A stretch of DNA of 64,000 bases from contig NC_133665.1 of assembly GCF_037893015.1 (NCBI RefSeq), forward strand, positions 108,683,471 to 108,747,470, in the 5' to 3' direction. This document shows, piece by piece, positions 1-13,000 of this stretch (positions within the stretch are counted from its first letter, which is position 1; the number at the start of each line of letters is the position of its first letter). Under the pieces are notes generated by a model, which saw only the letters and a list, made by a program, of their open reading frames with translations, did no database searches and was not told the origin of the DNA. The translations under genes were made by a program, and so were the position numbers. Source of the DNA: Macrotis lagotis. Taxonomy: Eukaryota > Chordata > Mammalia > Peramelemorphia > Peramelidae.

Positions 1-958
1 TTTCCAATTGGACCTCCATGAAAACTTCCTTAAGTAGAGAGCAACCTCTTCTAGGAGACATGATGAGAAAAAAAGGATCCTGTTTGCTTACAAGCTGCAC
101 AAAGCAGCCTCTGAGGTAGAAATGCTTATTATGGTCACTGAATCTCTGATAGCAAATGTGATGATATGAATTTTTTAAGGCACAGAATTAAGCCACCCCT
201 TCTTCAGACTAGGCACAGATATCATTCACTAGTGGCACTGATTGCCACTTGTCCTGTTCTTGATGAAAGGCTAAATGTCTGCACATCCAGAATCATGGTT
301 CACAAAAATGGCAGAGTTGAATCCAGATAATCAAGGGGAAAATTAGCTCCATAACCATAGCAGAAATGTAAAACAAATGCTTAGTGCCTAAAAGATTTGG
401 CAATCAGCCCTTTCTTTCCAAGTAGTCTGTGATCTTAATAAGAATTTAATTATGTGAAAATAAAACTATGCTATTTTTCAGTTATTGACAAAGCTTCTAT
501 TCTGCCACCCTCAACTCAAGCAAAGTATTTCACTTAAAAAACAGCTCAGGCTGTCCTTCACCCTTTTTTAGGAGTTGCTTAATAAATAAGGGCTTCTCAA
601 TGAATAACCAGTTTATCTCTCTCTAAATATTCTCTCACCATCTCTCTATATCCTGAAATTTTACTCTGTAGCAAAGACACTAACAAGGAAGACATTTCTG
701 CAAGCCCCACAAAAATTGGCCCAAAATCTAGTATCATGAGGCTTACTATATGCAAGGTCTCTGATTTAATTCATACTTTAATTAAGTGGATATATAGTTG
801 CTTTCTAGGGAAAGTAGTTTACTGTCAACCAACCAAATGCTCTTTTTAAAAGTTTTCATGCCTATTCAAATCCTGACCTCCCCCTCCCCTCCCACAACCC
901 TCATCTCCTCCCACATATTTCTTAATGCAGTGATCTTTAGTGATTCTTCTGTTCACAG
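1..958. other. DOCK3 intron, nothing recognised
   Basis: AT-rich sequence with no exon, SINE or RNA gene that I can support. A pyrimidine-rich stretch leads into the acceptor at 957-958. Confidence 0.5.
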
Positions 959-1080
959 GAGTTTCCTGGTTTGGATAAACTGAGTCCAGCATGTTCTGGC
1001 ACTAACACAACCCGAGGGACTGTTCTGGTATCCCATAGCCCAATGAGCCCGGAAACCATCAAGATGGTGCATCGTCACAG
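959..1080 (+). CDS. DOCK3: DOCK3 coding exon
   Basis: First DOCK3 exon visible. The acceptor is ...TTCACAG and the donor is GTATGG. It is 122 nt and reads EFPGLDKLSPACSG... through SHSPMSPETIKMVHRH, ending with two bases of a Ser codon completed by the next exon. This matches the serine/proline-rich tail after the DHR2 domain. Confidence 0.88.
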
Positions 1081-4000
1081 GTATGGTGGGATATGTTCCA
1101 ACAGAACACCTCCACATGCCTGAAGGATTGACTTCTGGAACTCAAAGCATGTGAGCTCTGCAGTCTCTCCCTAACCCAGGAATGTCCGTAACCTATGCAA
1201 GATTCCAAATGTAGCTGCTAGGATTGAATCGGTGTCCAGAGTTGATGTATGGCTGGCAAACTATCTTCTACTAGGAGTAATGGCAACAACAGGATAAAGT
1301 CTGGATGAGATGATTTTCTAGTGCTAATAGGCTCTTTAACACTGCACAATGCTCCAAGCTCTTTTGGAGATTGCTAAAGGATTAGGAAGGCCTAAGCCAC
1401 AAGGAAAAAGCTTGGATAGACTAGGGATTTTCAAAGGTAAATTGTGGGTGCCCACCCATTTTGGGAGAGGCCCAAACATAAGTCACTCCCACACACAAAA
1501 TACCTAATATGTTCTAATTTCTCAGTGTCTTAACCATAGCAAGAAATTTTTCCTGATTTATGAAAGATGAAAGGCTGCCATCTGTTATATTTGGCAAATG
1601 AGGTGTGGCCCTCCCTGTCTAGTGGCCAAATGTAAGCAGTGACCCTGACTGATGGCCATAGAGCAAGATTATCAGATTTTTTTTTAGTAGGTGACCTAGT
1701 CTTCATCTTCACAAAATGAAGGCACTGTTGGCATAAAATTTGGAGAATAGGGTGAAGGCTTACATTTACTTGACATTGTGAGCTTTCCCTGCCAAAAATA
1801 TCCAACTTACTAAGGTCCTATTTACCAGTTAGTTGCATTTGCTTGGAGACTCCTGCTATTGAAATGATTATGTGATGAGGAAATGATTTATAGTTCACCC
1901 TAAAAATATGTGAAAACTGAATTTAAATTGAATTGAAAATTGAAATTGAATTGAATTGAAATTCATTTGAAAAACGGAATATTGAAAATTCCCTTCCATG
2001 TGTAGCTTCAAATTTGAATTAAATGAATTGAAAAGTATATACCATAACTCTTTCCTGTTTCCTTTTACTTGTAGCCCAATGAACTTGATGGGATCAGGCC
2101 GCCATTCTTCATCTTCTCTCTCCTCTCATGCATCCAGTGAAACAGGGAATATGGTGATCCTTCCTGATGGCTCTATGGGAGAGGTTCCTGAGGACATGTA
2201 CCATCACATGCAGGTAGCACAGCAATGAAGCCATGGGAAATGTAGAATGCACAAGACACACTGTATTCAGACACAGCTGAGAGTTTTCAGTTCTGTTCTG
2301 CATCCCTGTCTTCAGTAATGATCCCACAGAAAAGCCATCCATTCCTTAGTTCTCCACTCCACAAATTATAAAGACTTTCTTCCCATAACATCCATATATC
2401 CATCCCACCAGTCCTTATTCCCTAAGAAGAATGCTGGCTCTGACTTCCAGCCGACTCTAATCCTGGCTGCATGTCCCACTTAATCTCTGCCAGATCTTCT
2501 CTACGTTGGCATCCTACAGACTTCAATGCTTTTACATGGACCATGACTATCGTAGGGAACAAAGGGACTCCCCTTACCAGAACGAGTAATCCCCCCTCTT
2601 ATTTGTGGGTGTGTGCTGTACAGATTGGAAATCTCTTATATAGTTAGTTATTCTCTTCTTCCATGCTGGTATAGCTTAGGTAGGGAGAGCCTGGAGGACC
2701 TCCCTCCTCCTCAGGATGAAGTAAGATGAAGATAGTGTTTAATAGAATATGATAATATTATGGCCTAGTGGTAAAATTTCCATTTCTCCATTTTCTTTCT
2801 TGTTGCTTTCTCTCCCTCCTACAGCTCACTTATCCCAACACCAGGTACCAGGGCTCCATCACCAATGTCAGTGTTTTATCCTCATCCCAGGCCAGCCCTT
2901 CTTCCTCCAGCTTGAGCTCTACCCATTCAGCCCCATCCCAAATGATGAATTCTGCCCCACCCAGTGCCCGAGGTAAGTGACCATGGAGAAGAGCCAGGGA
3001 AGCGGCATTCTCCAAGCTATTGATCCCATGGCTGTGCTGCTAGGATAAGCCTGGGATGTACATTCTATTCATTTGTACTTTCAGAGATGAATTTGCTTTG
3101 AAACACTGAAGGTTTCTGGGATCCTTTATCAAGCCCAGTGGAGCCCCATTCCATCAGCCATAAAAGGAAAGCTCCCTTCCAGTTGGGATCATGGCATGTC
3201 CAACTCTGAGGGACTATGATTTTGTATGGTGGCTTCAGACCCTGCTCTGATTGATGTGGAGCCACATGAGCTAGCCAAGCATTTGCATCAGAGACAGTTA
3301 AAGAGATCTCAGCCTTACTGTAACCTAGTCTAGTGACCAACTCAATGGCTGCCTATTTAAATGGTGTCATAGAAATGGCATAGGCAAATATAAGAGACAA
3401 GTTCAGAATGCTAGTTCTGTCCCTTTTTAGCTCTGTGACCTTGGATAAATCATCTTATATCTCCGAACCTTGTTTTCTACATCTGTAAAATAAGGGATAA
3501 GAGATTAAGTGATCCCTAGTGGCCCTCCCAGTTTTAATATTCCATGTTGACAAGAAATTAAAACCAAGGGAGACATTTGTCTTGAGAAGTTGAAGTTTTG
3601 GAAGCAAAATTAAGGCTAAAACCAAACATAGAAAATGTTACTGAGTGCTAAGGACTTGAAATTAGAATATCTTATCTCTGTGGGACAACTATGTAAAAAG
3701 CTGTTTATTTGACAAAATGTGACTCAATTTTTCATTTAATTGAATGAATATTCTGTCCGAGAATCAGCTCTCCTTCATTCTCATGCTAGATCTCCTAGGT
3801 AAATTTAATTCCCCAACCTTTTTATGGAAACATCTGCAAAGAAATGAAAATTAGTCAGAGTAAGCAAGCTAGATCCCTGAGGGGGTCAGCAGAGCAGGCA
3901 ATAGAAAAGAACAGTGAGCATTGTGATTTGACCTACAGATTAAGGAAAATTGCTTCCAAACTAAAGAGAGAATTTTTCTTCTCCATTTAAAATTATGATG

Positions 4001-7000
4001 AAAAATAGCAGCCATAACAATAGCTGTGGCTAAATTTTGTCACCAGTGTGTATAACAAGACTGAAAATTCCATTTAAATTCAACAAATCCTTATAAAGAA
4101 TTAACCATGTGCAAAAGCATTGTTCTAAAACCTGGAAATACAAAGACCAGACAAAATCCCTACCCATAAGGAGCTTATTCTACTGGAGGAACACAGTGGA
4201 TACAATATATACATCAGTAACGATATACAAAGTAATTTCAAGAGGAAGAAATTCCTAATGACTGAGATGATCAGGAGATACTTTGTTTCAGTACTGACAT
4301 GTGAGCTTTAAAGGAGGCTAGAAAGTCTGTTGGTTGGGGGTTAGAAGAGAAGGCATTCTAGACATAGGAAGTCATTGATGGAAAGAGATGAGAGATGGGG
4401 TGCTGAATGTCACAGCTGCATGTGGCAAGCAGCTAGGGAAGGCTAGTTTGGCTGGAACAGAGTACATGAAGGAATAATATGAAATATGACTGGAATGGGA
4501 ATTGGTAATCAGATTATGAGGGACTTCAAACCCAAGGAGGAAGAATGCCCATCTGAAAGCTAGGTTGTGACCTTGCTCTGCCCTTTTTCTCCTCCATGTC
4601 TTTCCTGTCTTCTTGGCTGAAGTACTAAAGTCACAGAGTGGAATATCAGTGTAATAAATATTAAGATGGGTTTGAGCCACATTGTGAAGGGCCTTAGATG
4701 TCAGGTAAGGAGTTAAAGCTATTTAAACCGGGCTATTTCGGATGTACCGTGGATTACTCTGGCAGTTATATAAATGATGTCTAGGATAGGTGGAAAACTT
4801 TAGGGAGAACGTCTAGTTAGGAAACTTTTGTTAATGGTACAGGTTATGGGGCAATGAGGACCTCAATTGGAGTTATACTAATAATATGGAGAGGAAGATC
4901 ATAATGATAAAAATATTGTAGAGAAGAATGGTCAAGACTTGACAACTTTTAGATGAGGGAGGCAAGCGAATAAAGAATCAGGAAAAAAAGGATTTTGAGA
5001 TTCCCAGTCAGTCAAACAACAAGCATTTATAGTCAAGGTAACTACAAGATGATTTTGAGGAGAAAGCACTAGCTTCAGGAGGATCAGGAAGGACTTAATG
5101 TATGGGCTGAGCCTTGATGAAACAAAGGTTGATATTCCACAAAGCAGAGCTGAGGAAGAAGTTCAAGGTAACTAGGCAGAGATGGGAAATGGAGTGTTGT
5201 GTGAGGAATAGAACATGTCATTTTGGCTGGACATGTTAGGGAATAATGTGTAGTAAGGCTTAAGAGTTTAAATGGAGCTAGGTTGATCCTACAGGCAGTA
5301 GGGAACTACTGGACTTATTGAATAAGGGAGTCACATCAACAGACATGTACCATAGGAAAAATCACTTAGGCAGTTGTCTGCAGGATGGATTGAAGTTCAG
5401 AGAAATTTCAGACAGAGACCAATTGTGAGGTTAATTCAGTAGTCTAGATGAGGGGTGATAAGGGATTGAACTTGGATGATGGCTATATGAGGGGAAAGAA
5501 GGGGAAAGGTGGGGCAGCTAGGTGGCACAGTGGATAGAGTATTGGCCCCTGGAGTCAGGAGTACCTGAGTTCAAATCCGGCCTCAGACACTTAATAATTA
5601 CCTAGCTGTGTGGCCTTGGGCAAGCCACTTAACCCCATTGCCTTCCAAAAACCTTAAAAAAAAAGAAGGGGAAAGGTACAAAAAGGATTATGGAGATAAA
5701 AGCAAAATTTGGCAACTGATTGAATACCTGGGTTAAGTTAGAACTGAAGTATGGGGGCAGCTAGGTGGCGCAGTGGATAGAGCACAGACCTGGAGTCAGG
5801 AGTACCTGAGTTCAAATCTGGCCTCAGACACTTAATAATTACCTAGCTGTGTGGCCTGGGGCAAGCCACTTAACCCCATTGCCTTGCAAAAACCTAAAAA
5901 AAAAAGAACTGAAGTATGACTATGATTCTGGGGACTAGAAATTTGGGGGTACATTTGGATGGAACAGGAAAAGTTTAAAAGAAAGGTGGATGTAAAGGAA
6001 AAGGATATATGTTCTGTTTTAGACACAATGAACTGAAATTGCCAATGGGACATATGGTTTAAATTGTCTAATAAATACACAGTTGATGATGTGAGGATGA
6101 AACTTGGGGCAGGAGATTATGGATAGAGAAATAGATCTGAGAGTTATTTTCGAGTATTTGATGAAGGTACCAAGAAAGAATGAAGAGAGAAAGGAGAAGA
6201 GAGTTCAAGACAGTTAAGGGGGAAGATATGGAATCAAGGCAAAGAAAAGAGCCACTTCTTCATTGGAGACCAGAATGAAAGAGGAGAGAATGGGGTAATG
6301 TCAACAGAATGTGAGTTGGAGCTCACAGCACTAGCCTTTATTTTTTCAGTACAATATAAAGTGAAATCCTTCATTGTGAGGGTAGGATGCCAACATAGGA
6401 AGTTTAAGGAAAAAAAGAAAAGGTTTAGAATAAACACTGTGAAGAGTCCAGCTTGGGTAACTGGAAAAATACTGAGGTATCAGCTGATGTCTCAAGAAGC
6501 AAATTAAATGGCTTCCAGTGTGCCTTTTCTTTCTGAGATTCTCAAATGGAGAAGTTTGGAAGGGCAGGTTTTAAAGGAAAGATGAGGAGATTAGTATAGA
6601 ACATGTGAAGAAACTCAAATCCATCCCTCAAGCTTTATTTCACTCCCAGAACTCCTTCTCTTCCCCGATTCCAGGACTGGGTGCCAGAAGCAAAAAAGGC
6701 AAGAGAACTATAGCTGTCATTTACAGGATTGGGAAATAAAACACTGTAAGTCAAAGAGGTCCAGACTGAAGAGAAGGGGAGGTAGAAGCAGGAATAATCA
6801 TCACCCTGCTAGGAAGTCACAGATGATAAAATATAAACAAGAACCTGAGAAATTCATGAAAATGGAGATTTTCTTTTATTTAAGTTAAAAAAAAGCTAAT
6901 TGGCAACAGCAGATCTAATTCCATGATTTTAGCATGATAGATTAAAAAGTGTTCTGGCCTCAGAATCAAAGACTGGCACCCATTTCATCTCAGATACATT

Positions 7001-10000
7001 TGCCACCTGCAAGATTGTAGTTTCATCGCTTTGGGCCTCAATTTTCTTCTCTGTAAAATGAGATTGAACTAGGTGACTTCTAAGATCCCTCTCATTCCTG
7101 AGTCCTAATAAATATTTGTTGAATTTAATTTGATCCTATGATCCATAGCTTTATGGAAACTGTGGACAGGGAGAAGGGAAAATGATGAGTATTAAAAAGA
7201 AATAATGAAACAAAAAGTGAATTTTCCATTGAAAAAGGAAAAAAAACTTGAAAAAAATTATATTCTGAGCCAAAAGTTGAGTTCAGCACTTGCAGCATAT
7301 TAAACTACCCTAGACACAGGCTCAAATAATAGATTTTCATCCACAATTCTACAGCTGCCTAAGAAAGGGATGAACTGTCTACCCAAAGTATGCTCAGCCC
7401 TTCCAAATCTCACTGCAGTCTTTGTAGGTGAAGGAAATGCATTGGGCTCTCTCAGAAAGGTCGAAAAGAAAAAGAAGAAAGGTAAAGGAAAGACGTCTTT
7501 AAACTCAATTCCATTCTGATAAGTGCTGAGTACATGCTGTCCTGGGGATTGAGGAAATACAGAAATAGATAAAGCAAAGGCTCTGTCCTTATAAAACTCA
7601 CAGTCTAGCTGTTTTTGTGATTTTTTTTAAAACTAGAATCAAAACTGAGGAGCTTGTATCTCCTTAATTTGGAAGCACTTTTATTCCAACCTAAGTGACT
7701 TTTGTGACTGTCATATTAATAGAAGCCAATTGAAATGGTACCCAAATAAGTATTATTCCCCTGTTATCTGGAGAGCTTTAAGACTTGCTTTCCTTATAAT
7801 AGACCTATGAAGTAGATAGTACATGCATTTCTCTCCATTTCATAGACAAAGAACTTGGGGTTCAGAGAGATGACTTAATTAGCAAGCATTTGTTAAGAAC
7901 CTGCTATATTACAGGAAATACAAAGATAAAAAACCAAGCAGTCTCTGTCCTCAAAAAATGAGCCATCTATATGCGGAGAGAAGGCATATACACATATAGG
8001 CACATACAAGATAAATAGGAGGTGGTGAGCCTGGGGAAGCGGAGGAGGTACAAACCACTGCAGGATCAGAAGAGCCTTATGTAAAAGGTGATGCTCAAGC
8101 TGAGCTGTGAAGGCATTGAGGGATTAGAGGTGAAGGGAGTGCATGCCTGGTAGGTAAGATGGCGGGGAGTATGGGGGCAAGGGGAGCTGCAGTCTGAGCA
8201 ACAGCTCTCATTTACCCAAGGTCCCACAGCTAGCAAGTGTAATAGTCAGGACTTTCTCCTGGTTCTGATCCATTGGTCTTTTGACTATACTACTACTATA
8301 TACTTTTGCTATACTACCTTCCCCTGAGCCTAAAGGACAAAAGTTGCCTGACTGACATCATTTGGTAGAAGCAGTTCCATGCAAAGCTAAATAAAGCCCA
8401 ATAAGGACTTATCTCCAATACTGTAGCTGCTTCTAAGGGAAGAGTCTTTTTAAATTAATGGGCATGTTTTTCTCCTACCTTCATAAAAAACCCCAGTTGG
8501 CACCACTGCCCATTTTTCTCATGCATCAGAGACTGAGTTGCTTGGCTGAGTTCTTTTTTTGCTCAGAGTCATTATAACAATATTTTAGGGTCCACAAGTC
8601 ATCGGTTAGGATGAACTTCTGGGAAACATTAACAGTGGTCAGAAGCTTTCTGGAGCCTGGAAATGGGAAAAGAAGGGGGGGAGGGGTTCATTTTCAGGGT
8701 TAGGCACCCATCAGAGAGAACAAAGCCACGAGGGTCTCTGAACACGATAGTAGAGAGAAGGGGGCAAGTCTAGAGTCTCTCTAGATGAAACTAAAAAGAC
8801 TTGACAAAAGAAATCTGATCAAAAGTCTTCATGATCAAGAGATTAGTAGTAAAGGAATTCTTGCTTCTTACAAGGTGAGAATGAAAAGAATCCCCAAATC
8901 AGGTAGTCATGTGCAAGCCCCCCAGGAATGTCATATCTTCAGTAAACACTTCTCCTTACTACACTAGGACCTAGGACATTTAACTCTTCCCTCCCTGTGG
9001 TTATTTGGGCCCAAAATCATCAACTAATAACTCCAAGGTGATTTCTTGTTGCTTCAGAAACCAAAGGAATGGGAAGCTTTTTAAGCAAAACTTAAGTTAA
9101 GAGCTCCCTCTGGTGGATAAATCTTTTTAAGGCTTTTGCAAGGCAAATGGGGTTAAGTAGCTTGCCCAAGGCCACACAGTTAGGTAATCATTAAGTGTCT
9201 GAGATCAGATTTGAACCCTCCTGACTCCAAGGCCGGTGCTTTATCCACTGCGCCACCTAGCTGCCCCTCTGGTGGATAAATCTTATGGAAACCAACTCTC
9301 AAGCTTATAGTCTTTAGTTTACCTTTCCCTTGATTTTGATCTAGGTGAAAAGTCTAGCTAAACAAAGCCTTTATTGATGCAAAGAATCAAATGAACAGCA
9401 ATTCTGGTTTTAATTAAGACTTTATTTGGCATAAAACTGTTTTTAGTAACTTGCCATCATCTTTCTGGTTTCATTTGTTAGATAAAACCTGTGATGGGCA
9501 TAATACTGGAGGAGAAATAAAGTTGGAAAAATAGAGAGTGCTCAGGGTTCTCAGAGAGCAAAATTCATTAAGTGTTAAGTTGGGAACAATGACAGGCCAT
9601 GGAGGGCATACACTAAGCCCTTACTAAGAGCTTTATCCATCTTTCCAATCTAACCTGGGGCAGAGCACAAAACTCTGGACTTGCCCTTATATTTTCTGGT
9701 CAGTTGGCTACTCTTCTTCCTTGACCAGAATTTGAAGGTTTCTGTTCACCCATCACAAACACAAAATTCTTTAGTTATAATAACATTCACAGTTGACTAT
9801 GATCCTGGTTTCATTTCCAGACTCAGATTTCTGTTTTTGTCTGTGCCTTAGTTTGTCTATTATTGAAATGGGAAGGGGGCCATAGATATGCAGGAAGTAA
9901 TACTTTGGAATACTAAATTTCTTGTCAACAAAATACTGTAGGAATACTGGTGGGCTTGCTAAATATTCCCAGGACTTCTCTGTACTTGGGGAGCAAGGTC

Positions 10001-13000
10001 TAATGAAAATAATGGAATAGATAAAAATGAAATAGTATTAATTACTATCCACATTTTTGAAAATCAGGTACTAATTCCAAGATACACACATTAATTAATA
10101 AATTCTCATTAATATCATCTCATGTTCTACTCTTAAAAAAAAGCTACTGCTCAAAAGACTGAACCTTCATGAACCAAAAAAAAAATGATGAGAAATTTCT
10201 CAAGGATAATTAGAAGAAATTGACTTGGAAGGGTTTATCAAAACCTCAGTCCAGTTAACTGTATTCTCAACCAAAGGAAAGCTTGGACAGTGATGTCAGA
10301 GACAGAGTGTCCCCACAGAAAAGATTTTGCCCATAGCAACCCCAGATTTCAGCTATCAGCTAGATAAAGAACACAAGCTGTTCTGTATTGGCCTTAGGGT
10401 GCCAAGGGAAAGAAGCCACTCCCCATCCATCTTCATAGGGTAGAGCTAGCACTCAAGTTTACTCAGGGCAAACAGCCAAGCACAGGTGGAGAGGCTTCAT
10501 TCAGCCAATTCTTATCTCCAGGGATACTGGTCCATTCAGTCCCAACCAACACCAACTGGTAGTTTCTAAAAAGAACCCCAGGTAGCAGGCACCTCTTTAA
10601 TTGCTCTTTGTGTGTCTCCAGGAGTCTAGTATATTCAGGGCCGTTGAGAGGTTATTCATCACAGGCTAATCTCAGTTGTTTGTAACAGGATTTTTTTACC
10701 CTCTCCCTGGGGAGAATGAGTCTCAGGTAATGCACCTGTGTTTGCTCAAGGAACATGAATTGATGAGAGCTGTGCCCAGGGCCCCCATCCAAATTGTCAC
10801 TTATGTTGAAAGCCAGTGGCTCCAGGGAATTAGTGCAGAGGCTGGGGAACTTAGCAAGAAGAGCAGAAAAAGTCTTTCCTTCAGAGTTCATGGTCATGAG
10901 CCAAATAAACCGTAAAGCACATTTTCAAGGCCCAGAGCTCTCAGATTGATATCATGATTTCATTGACTTGGAGGCACTGAAGCAATAAATCAAATTTATA
11001 AACATACTAGGCCCTGCAGTAGATACTGCTAATGGGCATTATGCTAGAACAGGCCTCCCCACATCTTTGCCCAGGGATCCCAAAACACTCATGGACTTGA
11101 AGCAGGTAGCAACTCAGGCTCACTTAACTGGGGTCAGAACACAGAAGGGTTGGGGTATTAATGGAAGGCAAGTTCAAGGTTCTCTGAAGTAGGTAAGTAT
11201 GTGGAAAGCATTGCTTTTAAAAATTAAAAGAACACGTGAATATGTGGTCTGTGTCTTTCCATCCCTTTATGTGACTTTCTCATCATACACTGTCTTTGTG
11301 AACTCACCCTGTGCCCCTCCCTGAGCCCCCAACACAACCCATCAGCAGGACTAGGACCCCAAGTCTTTAACTGATATGGCAATCAATGTCAGCAGAGACT
11401 TCATGCTACATTTGGTGATGCAGAACTGTTTGGACTAAATCAGGGAGTCAATGTTCAGACCCTCATGCCCAGCCTGAATTGTCTATCTGCCCCAGCAATG
11501 AACTGCTAGATTTACCATCCTAGGGATCTGTTTTCCACCCATACTCATGTGGTGCCTGGATTCCCATTTCATTCCTCCATGGCATTTCCTAAGAAGAGCA
11601 TCCTCCCTTGAGACCCAAGAGAGCTGTCAAGGCCCTGGGATGCTTGGCTTCCTTGGGACCCTCCTGTGTGTGGCTTGTCATCTGTGCGTGATTGTTCTCA
11701 CTTGGTTACAGGCTCTCCCTCTCTGCCAGATAAGTACCGCCACTCTCGGGAGCTGATGATGCTGCTGCCTGCTCACCGGGATCGGCCAAGCAGCGCTATG
11801 TATCCGGCCGCAGTCATGGAGCATGGACAGGTAGCGGAGCTCTTATTGGGGGCATGTGCATGGCTGTACTTAGGGGAAGGGGGTAGGCAGAGGGGTCCCA
11901 GCTGGGTGCCAGTGGTGCCAGCATCTCACATCGTCTTCTTTCCTGTTATGAACTCCTAAAAAGTAGCCTATCTGTGCCAATCTCCCTTTCCTGTCTTTTT
12001 AGAACAAGATTGCATTCTTTTGCAGTTCCCCTACATAACATATGTGAGGTAAAGTCCTCAGAAGTTAACTGTTAAAGTGGCAAGGGAGCATAATATATAG
12101 ACACATAAGTCAGGAAGACCTGAATTCAAATCCTGATTTAACATTTTGGGCAAGTCATGTAGCCTCCATTTTCCTCAGTTTCCTCATCTGTAAAATAATA
12201 GCCCCCTCTCCCTCCCAGGGTGGTTATGAGCATCGCATAAGATTATATTGGTGGGGGCGGCTAGGTGGCGTAGTGGATAAAGCACCGGCCAGGTGGCATA
12301 GTGGATAAAGCACCAGCCTTGGAGTCAGGAGTACCTGGGTTCAAATCCCGTCTCAGACACTTAATAATTCCCTAGCTGTGTGGCCTTGGGCAAGCCACTT
12401 AACCCCATTTGCCTTGCAAAAACCTAAAAAAAAAAAGATTATATTGGTAAAGCATTTTGCAAACAGTAAAGCACTAGAGAAATTCTAGTTATTTTTTTTT
12501 AATTATGAAAGCACCAAAGTTCTAGGCAGTTTCTGCTCCTATGTAGGTATTTGTGTGTCTATGGGTATCCTTGACTTTGCATTTGTCCGTCTATCTAGTT
12601 GGCCTATTGGACTCACCTTGTATTCCAACAGTCGAGCTGATTGCCCTGACTACCCATGACAAGGCCTTGGCAGGACTCTGGTCTGCAGGCCTGGAGACAT
12701 ATTCCTCCCTGCACTGGATCAGCATGACATCTTGCCTCTTCTTCTGTTTCCATAACACTCCTCTTGACAGAGGTACCTGAGACAGGAGATATTATCAGTC
12801 CCTACTCCAATCCCTTGCCACTCTCCTTCACTCTCCAGGAGACCTGTGGCACAACTCCTGGGCTGCCTGGGAAAGGAGAACCAGTTTGCAAATAGAACTT
12901 CCTTCTCCCTTTCCCCTGACTGGCCCATATGATAATATAACTGTCAGTCATGTTGCCCATCAAAGCAAGATGCCCCAGGACCACATAAGCAAGCTCCTTC

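Larger units (their letters stand above)
5015..6240 (-). repeat. L2/CR1-clade LINE remnant split by two SINEs
   Basis: A second antisense LINE fragment starting near AACAACAAGCATTTATAG. It carries blocks shared with the copy at 26,030-27,330 (a CAGTAGGGAACTACTGGACT-like line and a TTCTGTTTTAGACA-like line). Two young SINEs inserted into it at 5511 and 5754, so it predates them. Confidence 0.45.
2973..11711. other. DOCK3 large intron, repeat-filled
   Basis: An 8.7-kb intron holding old MIR-like pieces, L2/CR1-like LINE remnants on the minus strand and three young SINEs, listed separately. The rest, mainly 8,330-9,120 and 9,290-11,700, shows nothing I can name. Confidence 0.5.
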
